In this document: positions 1 to 8,426 of the stretch, in pieces
How positions within the stretch are numbered: position 1 is the stretch's first letter
Layout of the letters: every line of letters starts with the position of its first letter
Origin: Methylobacillus methanolivorans
GTDB lineage: Bacteria; Pseudomonadota; Gammaproteobacteria; Burkholderiales; Methylophilaceae
DNA: 64,000 nt
NCBI RefSeq assembly: GCF_044751345.1
Contig: NZ_JBIWXY010000002.1
Span: 372,001 to 436,000, forward strand
Direction: 5' to 3'
The notes under the pieces: generated by a model
Told to the model about the DNA's origin: nothing
The model's database searches: none
What the model saw: only the letters and a program-made list of their open reading frames with translations
Translations under genes and position numbers: made by a program

Positions 1-291
1 CATAACATCCCCATGCTCACTGGCGTGATTGCCGTTGAGAACTTCACCGGAGGGCTGGGTACAGCGGCTTTCGTTGGCTTCATGGGGGCGATGACGGATA
101 GGCGTTTTACCGCAACCCAGTATGCTTTGCTATCCAGCCTGATGGGCGTGCCGCGCGTTATTCTTTCCACGCCGACAGGGTGGATGGCGGGTGAAATGGG
201 CTGGACCATGTTCTTCCTGTTGTGCACTGTGCTGGCTATTCCGGGCTTGCTGATGATTCGTCGCTTTAGGCACTGGACACCTCATGCCTGA
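1..291 (+). CDS. ampG: AmpG-family muropeptide permease, C-terminal part (cut by window edge)
   Basis: The reading frame is open from base 1, so the gene begins upstream of the window and only the last 96 residues are seen. AmpG is an inner-membrane MFS permease that brings anhydro-muropeptides from the periplasm into the cytoplasm for peptidoglycan recycling. The visible part has the AmpG-like run ENFTGGLGTAAFVGFM, then ATQYALLSSL and two hydrophobic segments, ending in a basic tail. The stop at 289-291 overlaps the next gene by 8 bases, so the two are probably translationally coupled. The family is clear, but exact substrate cannot be judged from this fragment. Confidence 0.82.
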   Translation, partial: HNIPMLTGVIAVENFTGGLGTAAFVGFMGAMTDRRFTATQYALLSSLMGVPRVILSTPTGWMAGEMGWTMFFLLCTVLAIPGLLMIRRFRHWTPHA

Positions 292-949
292 GCTTAGCCT
301 GTTTGCTGCCTTGCTGGTGGGTCTGCTGGGTGGCGGACATTGCGTAGGTATGTGTGGCGGTATCGTTGGGGCGGTGAGTATGAGCATGCCTGGTAGCCGC
401 CCGCAGTTACGTTTGCTGCTCGCCTATAACCTGGGGCGTATTGCTAGCTACAGCCTGGCGGGCGTGATTGCCGGTGCTGTTGGTGCAAGCAGCTTCTTCC
501 TTCAGCATCTCCTGCCTGTCGGCAAGGTGCTGTATGTGCTCGCAAATATCATGTTGATCATGCTTGGGCTTTATCTTGCCAATCTCTGGCATGGCGTCAT
601 CGCATTGGAGCGCATTGGTGTGGTGTTATGGCGGCAGCTACAGCCGTTCAGCAAGCGCTGGCTACCAGTGCGCACAGTGGCGCAGGCAGGCATGTTGGGC
701 GCGATATGGGGCTGGTTACCATGTGGGCTGGTCTATAGCGTGCTAATTGCTGCCCTGGCGACTGGTAGCCCGGTGCAGGGCGGGTTGCTGATGTTGGTGT
801 TCGGGCTGGGGACATTGCCCACCTTGCTTGCCATGGGGATGGCTGCGGTGCGGCTCAAGGCATGGTTGCAGCAATTGTGGATCAGGCGGGTTAGTGGCCT
901 GACCGTCCTATTGTTTGGAGTGGTTGGGCTTTGGCGTCTGTGGGGGTGA
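284..949 (+). CDS. TauE/SafE (UreH/DsbD_2-like) family membrane protein
   Basis: 221 residues with about six hydrophobic segments. The N-terminal motif GGGHCVGMCGGIVGA is the signature of the sulfite exporter TauE/SafE-like family often found beside cbb3 oxidase assembly genes (CcoGHIS region) and sometimes called UreH or DsbD_2-like. A second internal copy, GAIWGWLPCGLVYSVL near residue 140, matches the two-fold repeat of the family. Members are thought to move metal ions or reducing equivalents across the inner membrane, but the substrate is not set by sequence. The start ATG lies inside the upstream ampG stop region, suggesting one transcript. Confidence 0.75.
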   Translation: MPELSLFAALLVGLLGGGHCVGMCGGIVGAVSMSMPGSRPQLRLLLAYNLGRIASYSLAGVIAGAVGASSFFLQHLLPVGKVLYVLANIMLIMLGLYLANLWHGVIALERIGVVLWRQLQPFSKRWLPVRTVAQAGMLGAIWGWLPCGLVYSVLIAALATGSPVQGGLLMLVFGLGTLPTLLAMGMAAVRLKAWLQQLWIRRVSGLTVLLFGVVGLWRLWG

Positions 950-971
950 GCGTGTAAGCACTGGGAGGTGC

Positions 972-1598
972 TTAGTAACTCACCGGCCAAGCCGCTTGCT
1001 CGAAACGATAAATCGCCAGGCTGCCTAGGAGATTGGGCATGAAATTCACGGTATCGCCTTCGTTGATGACGATGCGGTCAGTAATGCGGATATTCATCTT
1101 GGCGCACAGTGCCTCGAAGTCATCAATGGTGCACAGGTGCAGGTTGGGCGTGTTGTACCACTGGTGCGGGATATTGTCCGACACCGGCATGTGCCCGGCC
1201 ATAAGCTGGATGCGATGACGCCAGTAGCCGAAGTTGGGGAAGGTAATGATGCCCTGCTTGCCCACGCGCAGCATCTCGCGCAATACGCCCTCGGTATTGA
1301 CCATGGCTTGCAGTGTCTGAGACAGGATGACGTAATCGAACGAGAGTGAGTCAAAGCCTGCCAATCCGGCTTCCAGGTCCATCTGGATCACATTCACGCC
1401 GTGACTGATGCAGGCCAGCACATTGTTGTCATCGTTGTCTACGCCATAGCCTTTAACTTCCAGCTTTTCACGTAAAAATGACAGCAGTGAGCCATTACCG
1501 CAGCCTAGGTCCAGCACCTTGGATTTGGGTTGTATCCACTTTGCTATTAACGCAAAATCGTGTCGATTTTCTGCTTCTTTTACAATTTCTATGCTCAT
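972..1598 (-). CDS. metW: Methionine biosynthesis protein MetW
   Basis: 208 residues with a class I methyltransferase fold. The SAM-type glycine motif VLDLGCGNGSLL lies near residue 29. MetW always accompanies MetX in proteobacteria that use acyl-homoserine for methionine synthesis, and is reported to be needed for or to modulate homoserine acylation rather than to act as a classical methyltransferase. It lies directly downstream of metX with a 4-base ATGA overlap, so the pair is translationally coupled. Its end converges on the TauE/SafE gene 22 bases away. Confidence 0.93.
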   Translation of the reverse strand: MSIEIVKEAENRHDFALIAKWIQPKSKVLDLGCGNGSLLSFLREKLEVKGYGVDNDDNNVLACISHGVNVIQMDLEAGLAGFDSLSFDYVILSQTLQAMVNTEGVLREMLRVGKQGIITFPNFGYWRHRIQLMAGHMPVSDNIPHQWYNTPNLHLCTIDDFEALCAKMNIRITDRIVINEGDTVNFMPNLLGSLAIYRFEQAAWPVSY

Positions 1599-2734
1599 GC
1601 GCTTGCTCCTGTATCAATTTTCGCAAGATAGGCGCGCAGTATCTGGTGGTAATGTGGATCAGGCATCAGGAAGGCATCGTGACCATGCGCGGCAGTGACT
1701 TCCGCATAGCTGACGCTGAGTTCATTATCCAGCAACGCCTTGACGATCTCGCGTGAGCGGGCAGGTGAGAAGCGCCAGTCGCTGGTAAATGAGACGACGA
1801 GAAAGTCTGCCTTGGCCTTGGATAGGGCAACGCTCAGGTCGCCGCCATGTGTAAATGCCGGGTCGAAGTAATCCAGAGCCTTGGTCATGCGCAAATAGCT
1901 ATTGGCATCAAAGGCGGTAGCGAATTTGTCGCCCTGATAGCGCAAGTAGGACTCCATCTCGAACTCCACTTCGAAGCTGTATTTCAGGCTGCCATCACGC
2001 AATTTGCGGCCAAATTTTGCGCCCATGGCATCATCGGATAGATACGTGATATGGCCGAGCATGCGGGCAATGCGCAGCCCGCGGTTGGGGATGACGCCGT
2101 GTTCGTAATAGTCGCCGTTATGGAATTCCGGGTCGGTCATGATGGCCTGGCGAGCAACCTCATTGAACGCCAGGTTTTGTGCCGTGAGATTGGGTGCCGA
2201 GGCAATCACCAGCGCATGGCGCACACGATCAGGGAAATCCAGCGTCCATTGCATCGCCTGCATGCCACCTAAGCTACCACCGACCACGGCAGCTAATTGG
2301 CTGATGCCAAGATAATCAACCAGCAGTCTTTGCGATTTCACCCAGTCTTCCACCGTGAGCATGGGGAACTGCGAGCCCCAAGGCTTGCCAGTTGCAGGGT
2401 TGATGCTGGCTGGGCCGGTACTGCCGTGGCAGCCGCCCAGGTTGTTGAGGGCGATGACGAAGAATTTGTTGGTATCTAGCGGCTTGCCTGGGCCGATGAG
2501 GTTGTCCCACCAGCCAGAGTGCTTGTCGTCTTCTTTGTGTTTGCCGGCGGCATGATGGTTGCCCGACAGCGCGTGGCAAATCAGCACAGCATTGGATTTG
2601 CTGCTGTTCAGCGTGCCATACGTCTCGTAGATGATGTCGAAGGCGGGCAGCGCTTCGCCACTTTTCAAGACAAGTGGTTGCTGGAAATGTGCGGTTTGCG
2701 GCGCGACGATGCCGACGGAGAAAGAATCTTGCAT
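1595..2734 (-). CDS. metX: Homoserine O-acyltransferase MetX
   Basis: 379 residues, typical family length. It transfers an acyl group (acetyl, or succinyl in many proteobacterial MetX) to homoserine in the first committed step of methionine synthesis. The alpha/beta hydrolase nucleophile elbow GGSLGGMQAMQW sits near residue 150, with the catalytic serine in GGSLGG. The catalytic histidine is in TAAHGHDAFLM near the C-terminus. The start is 22 bases from the divergent carbonic anhydrase start. Acyl donor preference cannot be read reliably here; the pairing with metW favours the proteobacterial succinyl/acetyl group. Confidence 0.94.
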   Translation of the reverse strand: MQDSFSVGIVAPQTAHFQQPLVLKSGEALPAFDIIYETYGTLNSSKSNAVLICHALSGNHHAAGKHKEDDKHSGWWDNLIGPGKPLDTNKFFVIALNNLGGCHGSTGPASINPATGKPWGSQFPMLTVEDWVKSQRLLVDYLGISQLAAVVGGSLGGMQAMQWTLDFPDRVRHALVIASAPNLTAQNLAFNEVARQAIMTDPEFHNGDYYEHGVIPNRGLRIARMLGHITYLSDDAMGAKFGRKLRDGSLKYSFEVEFEMESYLRYQGDKFATAFDANSYLRMTKALDYFDPAFTHGGDLSVALSKAKADFLVVSFTSDWRFSPARSREIVKALLDNELSVSYAEVTAAHGHDAFLMPDPHYHQILRAYLAKIDTGASA

Positions 2735-2756
2735 GGATGGGATTATACTATGGCTT

Positions 2757-3332
2757 ATGTCAGACCATCATACCCCGCAAGCAGGTTCTGTGCTTGCTGC
2801 TTACCAAGGAATATCGCCGCAAATCGGGCGGGAAGTTTACCTCCATTCTTCTGCCGTGATCATTGGTGATGTTGTGCTCGGTGATCATGCCTCGGTATGG
2901 CCTGGTACCGTGATTCGTGGCGACGTCAATCATATACGCATCGGCCAGGGCAGCAATATCCAGGATGGCTCCATTCTTCATGTGAGCCATAAGTCCAGCT
3001 GGGAGCCAGAGGGCTCCCCCTTGATCGTGGGGGCTAACGTGACGGTAGGCCATAAGGTGATTCTGCATGGTTGCACGCTCGAAGACGAATGTCTGATTGG
3101 CATGGGCAGCATCGTCATGGATAAGGTGGTGGTGCAAAAGCACGTATTGCTCGGGGCGGGCAGCCTGGTGCCAGAAGGTAAAGTGCTGGAAAGCGGCTTT
3201 CTTTACCTTGGTAGCCCTGCAAAGAAAATCAGGGCGCTGACGGAAAAGGAAATCACCCATTTCATGTATTCCGCTCAACACTACATGCGTCTCAAGCAGC
3301 AATATCTTGTAGCGGCTGACAGTCAACGCTAG
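2757..3332 (+). CDS. Gamma carbonic anhydrase-family protein (left-handed beta helix)
   Basis: 191 residues from the ATG at 2757, which fits family N-termini (MSDHHTPQ..). Longer in-frame starts exist upstream but would run through metX. The protein has hexapeptide-repeat beta-helix sequence throughout (GDHASVWPGTVIRGDV, IGQGSNIQDG, VGANVTVGHKVILHG, IGMGSIVMD). The histidines in ILHVSH, VGHKV and ILHG are where gamma carbonic anhydrases bind metal. Proteins like this (YrdA/PaaY/CaiE group) may have carbonic anhydrase or thioesterase activity. Transcribed away from metX with a 22-base gap between start codons. Confidence 0.85.
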   Translation: MSDHHTPQAGSVLAAYQGISPQIGREVYLHSSAVIIGDVVLGDHASVWPGTVIRGDVNHIRIGQGSNIQDGSILHVSHKSSWEPEGSPLIVGANVTVGHKVILHGCTLEDECLIGMGSIVMDKVVVQKHVLLGAGSLVPEGKVLESGFLYLGSPAKKIRALTEKEITHFMYSAQHYMRLKQQYLVAADSQR

Positions 3333-3402
3333 ACAATAGCGGTAGCATCGCCTACAGTCTCTTCATGATGACAAACTTCAACCTAATCGTGAGTCTGCGA
3401 CT

Positions 3403-3535
3403 GTGGTGGCTAATAGCTACTACCCGTTGTATCGGATCATTGCGGTAAGTTGTTGATCATCAGATAGCACGGGCCTTGTCCCGTTTTGCTATCTTCACGT
3501 GATAAGGCCTGTATTGTTAGCGTATTGAATACAGG
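3403..3535 (+). promoter_or_regulatory. Hairpin-rich leader upstream of the EamA gene
   Basis: The 215-base gap before the EamA gene holds three good inverted repeats. The first is GTGGTGGCT/AGCTACTAC at 3403-3423 (9 bp with two G-U pairs, 3-base loop). The second is AGATAGC-ACGGG/CCCGT-GCTATCT at 3462-3494 (12 bp with a small bulge). The third is CCTGTATT/AATACAGG at 3508-3535 (8 bp, perfect). None is followed by a T-run, so they do not look like terminators. This may be a structured mRNA leader. No known riboswitch consensus was recognised. Confidence 0.4.
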
Positions 3536-3547
3536 TTCCCCATACAA

Positions 3548-4465
3548 ATGCCCCCGTTTCTTGCACCATTCTTTTCCTCGCGTCAGCAGGCCTTGGGCGT
3601 GTTGTTTGCGCTTGTTTCTGCGATCGGTTTTTCTGCCAAGGCGATTTTCGTCAAGCTTGCGTATCTGGAGCCGGTCGATGCTGTGACCTTGCTGGCTTTG
3701 CGCATGGCTTTCTCTGTGCCATTTTTTATTGTCGCCATGTTTGTCGGGCAGGAAAAAGCAACAGCGATGCAAAGCCGTGACTGGGTTGCAGTTCTGCTCC
3801 TGGGTTTTATCGGTTATTACCTCGCAAGCTTCCTCGATTTTCTCGGGTTGCAATACATCAGTGCCGGGCTAGAGCGCCTTATCCTGTTCTTGTATCCGAC
3901 TATGGTGGTGCTGATCAGTGCCATCGTATTCCGCCAGCGTATCGGCAAAACGGTGATGGTGGCGCTCTTGTTGAGCTATGCCGGTATTGTCTTGGTGTTC
4001 GTGCATGATTTCAGCCTGAATGGCGATGGCCTTTTTCTCGGTGGCAGTCTGGTGTTTGCGAGTGCGCTGGCTTATGCAGTTTACTTAGTGGGTGCAGGGC
4101 ATACGATTGCTCGCATCGGCGCCATGCGTTTTACGGCTTATGCCATGACAGTGGCTTGTCTGGCCTGCATAGCACAGTTTCTGCTGACTCATCCGTTGAA
4201 TGCCCTGCAACAATCTGGGCGTGTTTATGGGTTGACGGTTGGCATGGCGCTGTTTTCCACCGTGTTGCCTGCATTTGCCCTGGCAGCAGCCATGAAGCGG
4301 ATAGGGTCGATGCAGACCTCGATGATAGGTGCGTTGGGCCCGGTGGCAACGATTTACCTGGCCTATGTGTTCCTGGGTGAGCAGCTGTCGCTGATCCAGT
4401 TCCTGGGGTCGGTATTGGTGCTGGTTGGGGTGATGATGATCAGCCTGCGCAAGCGTGCAGCTTAA
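3548..4465 (+). CDS. EamA/DMT-superfamily transporter
   Basis: 305 residues with ten predicted membrane segments arranged as two EamA repeats (about residues 14-150 and 160-300). The second repeat carries the family-like ...ALGPVATIYLAYVFLGEQLSLIQFLGS. Members export amino acids, nucleobases or other metabolites at the inner membrane; no substrate can be named. The ORF ends 4 bases into the convergent prmC stop. A hairpin-rich 215-base leader precedes it. Confidence 0.85.
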   Translation: MPPFLAPFFSSRQQALGVLFALVSAIGFSAKAIFVKLAYLEPVDAVTLLALRMAFSVPFFIVAMFVGQEKATAMQSRDWVAVLLLGFIGYYLASFLDFLGLQYISAGLERLILFLYPTMVVLISAIVFRQRIGKTVMVALLLSYAGIVLVFVHDFSLNGDGLFLGGSLVFASALAYAVYLVGAGHTIARIGAMRFTAYAMTVACLACIAQFLLTHPLNALQQSGRVYGLTVGMALFSTVLPAFALAAAMKRIGSMQTSMIGALGPVATIYLAYVFLGEQLSLIQFLGSVLVLVGVMMISLRKRAA

Positions 4466-5322
4466 GGCGCTGTGACTTGGCCCAAGGTGACACGCTCGTG
4501 CCCGGCAAGGTCTTGCACGGTGTGTATAGCGGTAAAACGGTGTGTGCTGAATATTGAGCGCACGGCGCTACCTTGGTTATAGCCATGCTCGATGATTAGC
4601 CAGCCTTTGGCACGCAGGTAGTCTGGCGCGTTGGCGACTATTTTGCGGATGTCATCCAGGCCGTCAGCCCCTGAGGCCAGTGCGCTCATAGGCTCAAAGC
4701 GCAAGTCGCCTTGTTGCAGGTGTGGGTCGGCGGTTTCGATATAGGGTGGATTGCTGACGATAATGTCGAAGCGCTGGTTGTGCACGCTGCTAAACCAGTC
4801 GCTATGCAAAGCGGTGACATTGTGTGCGGATAATTGTTGCGCATTTTCTTTTGCCACGGCTAACGCGGCTTCTGAGTAATCCAGCACGGTGACATTGGCA
4901 AGCGGACGCTCAAGTGCCAGGGTAATGCCAATGGCACCTGTGCCTGTGCCTAGATCAAGAATGTTGCATGATTGGTCGGCCGGAATGCGCTCAAGTGCGG
5001 TTTCAACAAGAATTTCGGTATCTGGCCGTGGGATGAGCGTGTCATGGGTGACGAGGAATTCCCGGCCATAGAATTCGCGCCTGCCCAGAATGTGGGCGAT
5101 AGGCTCTCCCTGAATGCGGCGCGCCAGGAGGGTTTCGAAGAGCAGGCGTAACTCGTCTGTCACCACATCGTCGCCATGCGCAATCAGCCAGGCATGATTG
5201 ACGTCACCTAGGCAGTGTTGCATCAGGGCGCGGATTTCAATGCGCACTTCCGCAAGCTCCAGCCCGCCAGCTTCCTGCAAGCGGTTTGCGGCGCAGGCCA
5301 TGAGGTTCTTGAGTTTTGCCAT
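4462..5322 (-). CDS. prmC: Release factor N5-glutamine methyltransferase PrmC
   Basis: 286 residues from the ATG at 5320-5322. A longer frame extends to 5403 but would overlap the upstream DUF2127 gene, and MAKLKNLM.. fits PrmC N-termini. PrmC methylates the glutamine of the GGQ motif in release factors. The SAM motif ILDLGTGTGAIGITLA lies near residue 115 and the substrate-glutamine-binding motif NPPY (in VSNPPYIE) near residue 183. The target gene prfA is two genes upstream in the same operon. The intervening DUF2127 gene breaks the usual direct prfA-prmC adjacency. Confidence 0.94.
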   Translation of the reverse strand: MAKLKNLMACAANRLQEAGGLELAEVRIEIRALMQHCLGDVNHAWLIAHGDDVVTDELRLLFETLLARRIQGEPIAHILGRREFYGREFLVTHDTLIPRPDTEILVETALERIPADQSCNILDLGTGTGAIGITLALERPLANVTVLDYSEAALAVAKENAQQLSAHNVTALHSDWFSSVHNQRFDIIVSNPPYIETADPHLQQGDLRFEPMSALASGADGLDDIRKIVANAPDYLRAKGWLIIEHGYNQGSAVRSIFSTHRFTAIHTVQDLAGHERVTLGQVTAP

Positions 5323-5333
5323 GGCTGGAGTGC

Positions 5334-5765
5334 CTAGCGGTGATGGCGCCAGAGGATGATGACGATCAGCACGTTGGTGGCAAAGACACCACATCCAAGC
5401 CAACTAAAGTGCTTGAGCAGTGCCAGTATCTCGAATGGCAGGTACAGACCTGCGCTGGCCATGCCGAGGATGATGGCCCAATGTCGGCCCAGCCATAAGC
5501 CATAGGCTTCCAGCAGACGGATGGCCGCATAGAACATGGCGCCGAATGCCAGCGTCATCAAGCGTGGCTCGGTGATATTAGCCACCCAATGCAGCAGGAT
5601 GCGCGGTGTTTCATTGGCGGGGTTCAGGTGCAAATGGCGAATCAGGGCTTCTGCATAAGCCTGCCAATCGGCATTGATATAACGGAACAAGGCGAGAGAA
5701 GCGCCCAATACCAAAACGCCCTTGCTGGCTTCCAGCAGGGCGATGCTGCGTAGGCTAGCATTCAT
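5334..5765 (-). CDS. DUF2127 membrane protein
   Basis: 143 residues with about four hydrophobic segments. The N-terminal pattern LRSIALLEASKGVLVLGASLAL and the C-terminal LPFEILALLKHFSW fit the DUF2127 family of small inner-membrane proteins of unknown function. It sits between prfA (5 bases upstream) and prmC (11 bases downstream), so it is probably part of the hemA-prfA-prmC transcript. Nothing in the sequence links it to translation termination. Confidence 0.75.
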   Translation of the reverse strand: MNASLRSIALLEASKGVLVLGASLALFRYINADWQAYAEALIRHLHLNPANETPRILLHWVANITEPRLMTLAFGAMFYAAIRLLEAYGLWLGRHWAIILGMASAGLYLPFEILALLKHFSWLGCGVFATNVLIVIILWRHHR

Positions 5766-5770
5766 TGGTC

Positions 5771-6853
5771 TTAGTTATCCTCGCCCAATGTCGCCAACAG
5801 GTCGGCCTGGTGTTCTGCGGCCAATGTGCCGATCAATTCGTCCATGTCGCCTTCGGTGATGGCGTCGATCTTGTACAGCGTCAGGTTGATGCGGTGGTCA
5901 GTGATACGGCCCTGCGGATAATTGTAGGTGCGTATGCGCTCACTACGGTCGCCGGAGCCAATCAGGCTGCGGCGTTCGCTGGCGATCTTGCTTTGCTGTT
6001 CGTCCACTTGCTTGGCCTTGATGCGTGCTGCAAGCACTTGCATCGCCTGGGCTTTGTTGGAGTGCTGGCTGCGCCCATCCTGGCATTCCACCACGATGCC
6101 GGTGGGGAAGTGGGTGATACGCACTGCGGAATCGGTTTTGTTGATGTGCTGCCCGCCCGCACCCGAGGCGCGGAAGGTGTCGATACGAATATCCGCCGGG
6201 TTGATCGTGATGTCGCTGACTTCATCCACTTCCGGCAATACCGCGACGGTACAAGCTGAGGTGTGGATACGGCCCTGGGTTTCGGTTTCTGGCACGCGTT
6301 GCACACGGTGGCCGCCGGATTCAAACTTGAGTCGGGAGTAAGCGCCAAAGCCCTCGATCTTGGCGATGATTTCCTTGTAACCGCCTACTTCAGATTCGCT
6401 GGCGGAAACGATTTCCACCTTCCAGCGTTGCCTTTCAGCATAGCGGGAGTACATGCGGAACAGGTCGCCGGCGAACAGTGCAGATTCATCACCACCTGTA
6501 CCGGCGCGGATTTCCAGGAAGATATTGCGTTCATCATTGGGGTCTTTGGGCAGCAGTAGCTTCTGTAGCTCTTTCTCGATGTCTTCAAGCTTTTGCTTGT
6601 TGGCCTCGATTTCTTCCTGGGCGAATTCCTTCATCTCAGGGTCTGAGAGCATCACCTGTGCTTCCTTGATGTCATTCCCGGCTTGTTCATAGGCGCGGAA
6701 TTGCTCGACGATAGGCGTGATCTCGGCATGTTCGCGCGTGATCTTGCGATAGTTGTCGATGTCATTGGTGGCATCCTCGCTGGATAACAAGCGATTCAGT
6801 TCGTCCAGGCGCTCGCTCAAGGTGGCGAGCTTTTTCATCATTGAAGGTTTCAT
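5771..6853 (-). CDS. prfA: Peptide chain release factor 1
   Basis: 360 residues, the standard length. RF1 reads UAA and UAG stop codons on the ribosome. The GGQ catalytic loop is in SGAGGQHINKTDSAVRITH near residue 235. The PxT stop-codon recognition element appears as PET in RVPETETQGRIHTSA. The gene is the target partner of prmC downstream. The start MKPSMMKK.. matches family N-termini. The gap to hemA upstream is 30 bases, so co-transcription with hemA is likely, as in many proteobacteria. Confidence 0.97.
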   Translation of the reverse strand: MKPSMMKKLATLSERLDELNRLLSSEDATNDIDNYRKITREHAEITPIVEQFRAYEQAGNDIKEAQVMLSDPEMKEFAQEEIEANKQKLEDIEKELQKLLLPKDPNDERNIFLEIRAGTGGDESALFAGDLFRMYSRYAERQRWKVEIVSASESEVGGYKEIIAKIEGFGAYSRLKFESGGHRVQRVPETETQGRIHTSACTVAVLPEVDEVSDITINPADIRIDTFRASGAGGQHINKTDSAVRITHFPTGIVVECQDGRSQHSNKAQAMQVLAARIKAKQVDEQQSKIASERRSLIGSGDRSERIRTYNYPQGRITDHRINLTLYKIDAITEGDMDELIGTLAAEHQADLLATLGEDN

Positions 6854-6883
6854 TACGCTAATTGTGTAAAACGACAGGTTGGG

Positions 6884-8128
6884 TTAATTGTGGATCTGGT
6901 AAAGCTGACGCAGCATGGCTTCCAGTTGGTCACGGTCTTCGCCGCTGACATTGTTGAGTGCATGGCTGGGGCCATGCAATAGCTTGTTGGTGAGTGCATT
7001 GCTCAAGGCATCCAGTACTTGGCCTGGGTCATCGCCACGGGCTAATAATTTACGGGCTTTTTCCAGTTCGCTCAGGCGATGCCGCTCTGCCTGCTCGCGC
7101 AGGGCGCGTATGGTCGGCACGGCGCTGCGGGTTTTGAGCCATTGCATGAAATTATCCACGCGCATGTCGATGATGGCTTCGGCTTCTGCAGCAGCCTCCT
7201 GACGGTTTTCCATGCCTTCCTGCACTACTTGCGCCAAGTCGTCCACGGTGTAGAGGAACACGTCATCCAGTTCACCGGCTTCTGGCTCGATGTCGCGTGG
7301 CACTGCTAGGTCGACCATGAATATGGGTTTGTGCTTGCGCGCGCGGATGGCGCGTTCCACCATGCCCAGGCCGACGATGGGTAACTGGCTGGCAGTGGAA
7401 GTGATGACAATATCGAATTCCGCCAAGCGATCCGGCAGGTCAGCCAATAACATGCTTTGGCCACCGATGCTGGCTGCCAGTTCTTGGCCGCGCTCCAGCG
7501 TGCGGTTGGCTACGGTGATTGATAGCGGGCGGTGTGCGGCAAAATGCTCTGCACATAGTTCTATCATTTCACCCGCACCGATGAAGAGTACGTGCTGATT
7601 GTTCAATGCGCCAAAAATGCGTTGCGCCAAGCGTGTGCTGGCCGCTGCCAGGGAAACTGAGTTGGCCCCAATATTGGTGTTGGTGCGTACTTCCTTCGCC
7701 ACGGAAAACGTGCGTTGGAACAGCTTGTGCAGCAGTGTGCCGAGTGTGCCGGCATTTTCGGCAATGCGCACGGCCTGCTTCATCTGGCCTAATATCTGGG
7801 CTTCACCCAGCACCATGGAGTCCAGCCCAGAGGCAACGCGGAAGGCGTGCTTGACGGCATCTTCCTGCGGCAGGGTGTACATATAGGGGGCAATGGCGTT
7901 GGGTTGTAGCTGATGGTAGTTAGCCAGCCAATCCAGGGCTTTTTGCGGGTTGTCGGTATTGCAGTAGAGTTCTGTGCGGTTACACGTCGACAGGATCGCC
8001 GCTTCGCGGATGCCGTAAGAATTCAAGTCGCGCAGAGCACCGCCGAGATGCTCGTTCTGGAAAGCGACGTTCTCACGTATGGAAACGGGTGCGGTCGTGT
8101 GGTTCACGCCGACGGTAAATAAATGCAT
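6884..8128 (-). CDS. hemA: Glutamyl-tRNA reductase
   Basis: 414 residues. It reduces glutamyl-tRNA to glutamate-1-semialdehyde, the first step of the C5 heme pathway. The catalytic cysteine lies in ILSTCNRTELYC near residue 50. GLDSMVLGEAQILGQ and the NADPH-domain motif FIGAGEMIELCAEHF are present. The C-terminal helical dimerisation domain is complete. First gene of the minus-strand hemA-prfA-DUF2127-prmC group. hemB, another gene of the pathway, lies at 16.3 kb at the end of the trp cluster. Confidence 0.97.
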   Translation of the reverse strand: MHLFTVGVNHTTAPVSIRENVAFQNEHLGGALRDLNSYGIREAAILSTCNRTELYCNTDNPQKALDWLANYHQLQPNAIAPYMYTLPQEDAVKHAFRVASGLDSMVLGEAQILGQMKQAVRIAENAGTLGTLLHKLFQRTFSVAKEVRTNTNIGANSVSLAAASTRLAQRIFGALNNQHVLFIGAGEMIELCAEHFAAHRPLSITVANRTLERGQELAASIGGQSMLLADLPDRLAEFDIVITSTASQLPIVGLGMVERAIRARKHKPIFMVDLAVPRDIEPEAGELDDVFLYTVDDLAQVVQEGMENRQEAAAEAEAIIDMRVDNFMQWLKTRSAVPTIRALREQAERHRLSELEKARKLLARGDDPGQVLDALSNALTNKLLHGPSHALNNVSGEDRDQLEAMLRQLYQIHN

Positions 8129-8370
8129 CCTGCAATTTTCCTGTATCGCGGCAACTTAAGCAACAATTTCAAGCAATTAAGCTAAGAGGGATTGTGCGCG
8201 GCAGGCCGCTATCATACTCTCATTTGGTAGTGTTGAACTAAGCTGTTCGTTAGCAAGCAAATATTTGCCAGCAATCACTTGCCACGCCAGCGCTTCAAGC
8301 CATCATGACTCCTAGTATAAGCCTGATCGCAGTATGGATTTTGCAATAAGCGTTGCTAATGCTGGGTGCG

Positions 8371-8398
8371 TTGACATCATTTTCGGTTAAAATAAATA
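8371..8398 (+). promoter_or_regulatory. Sigma-70-type promoter for rpe
   Basis: A perfect -35 TTGACA at 8371-8376 is followed after 16 bases by TAAATA (8393-8398) in an AT-rich stretch, about 30 bases before the rpe ATG. The rest of the 298-base hemA/rpe divergent gap (8129-8426) shows no gene; the hemA promoter must lie there on the other strand, but I could not fix it. Confidence 0.6.
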
Positions 8399-8426
8399 TT
8401 TTTTACGCTATACACCCTTAAAAATC

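Noticed and set aside
3464..3494. Terminator after the gamma carbonic anhydrase gene
   Set aside because: The stem is strong but no T-run follows; a leader structure of the EamA gene fits better.
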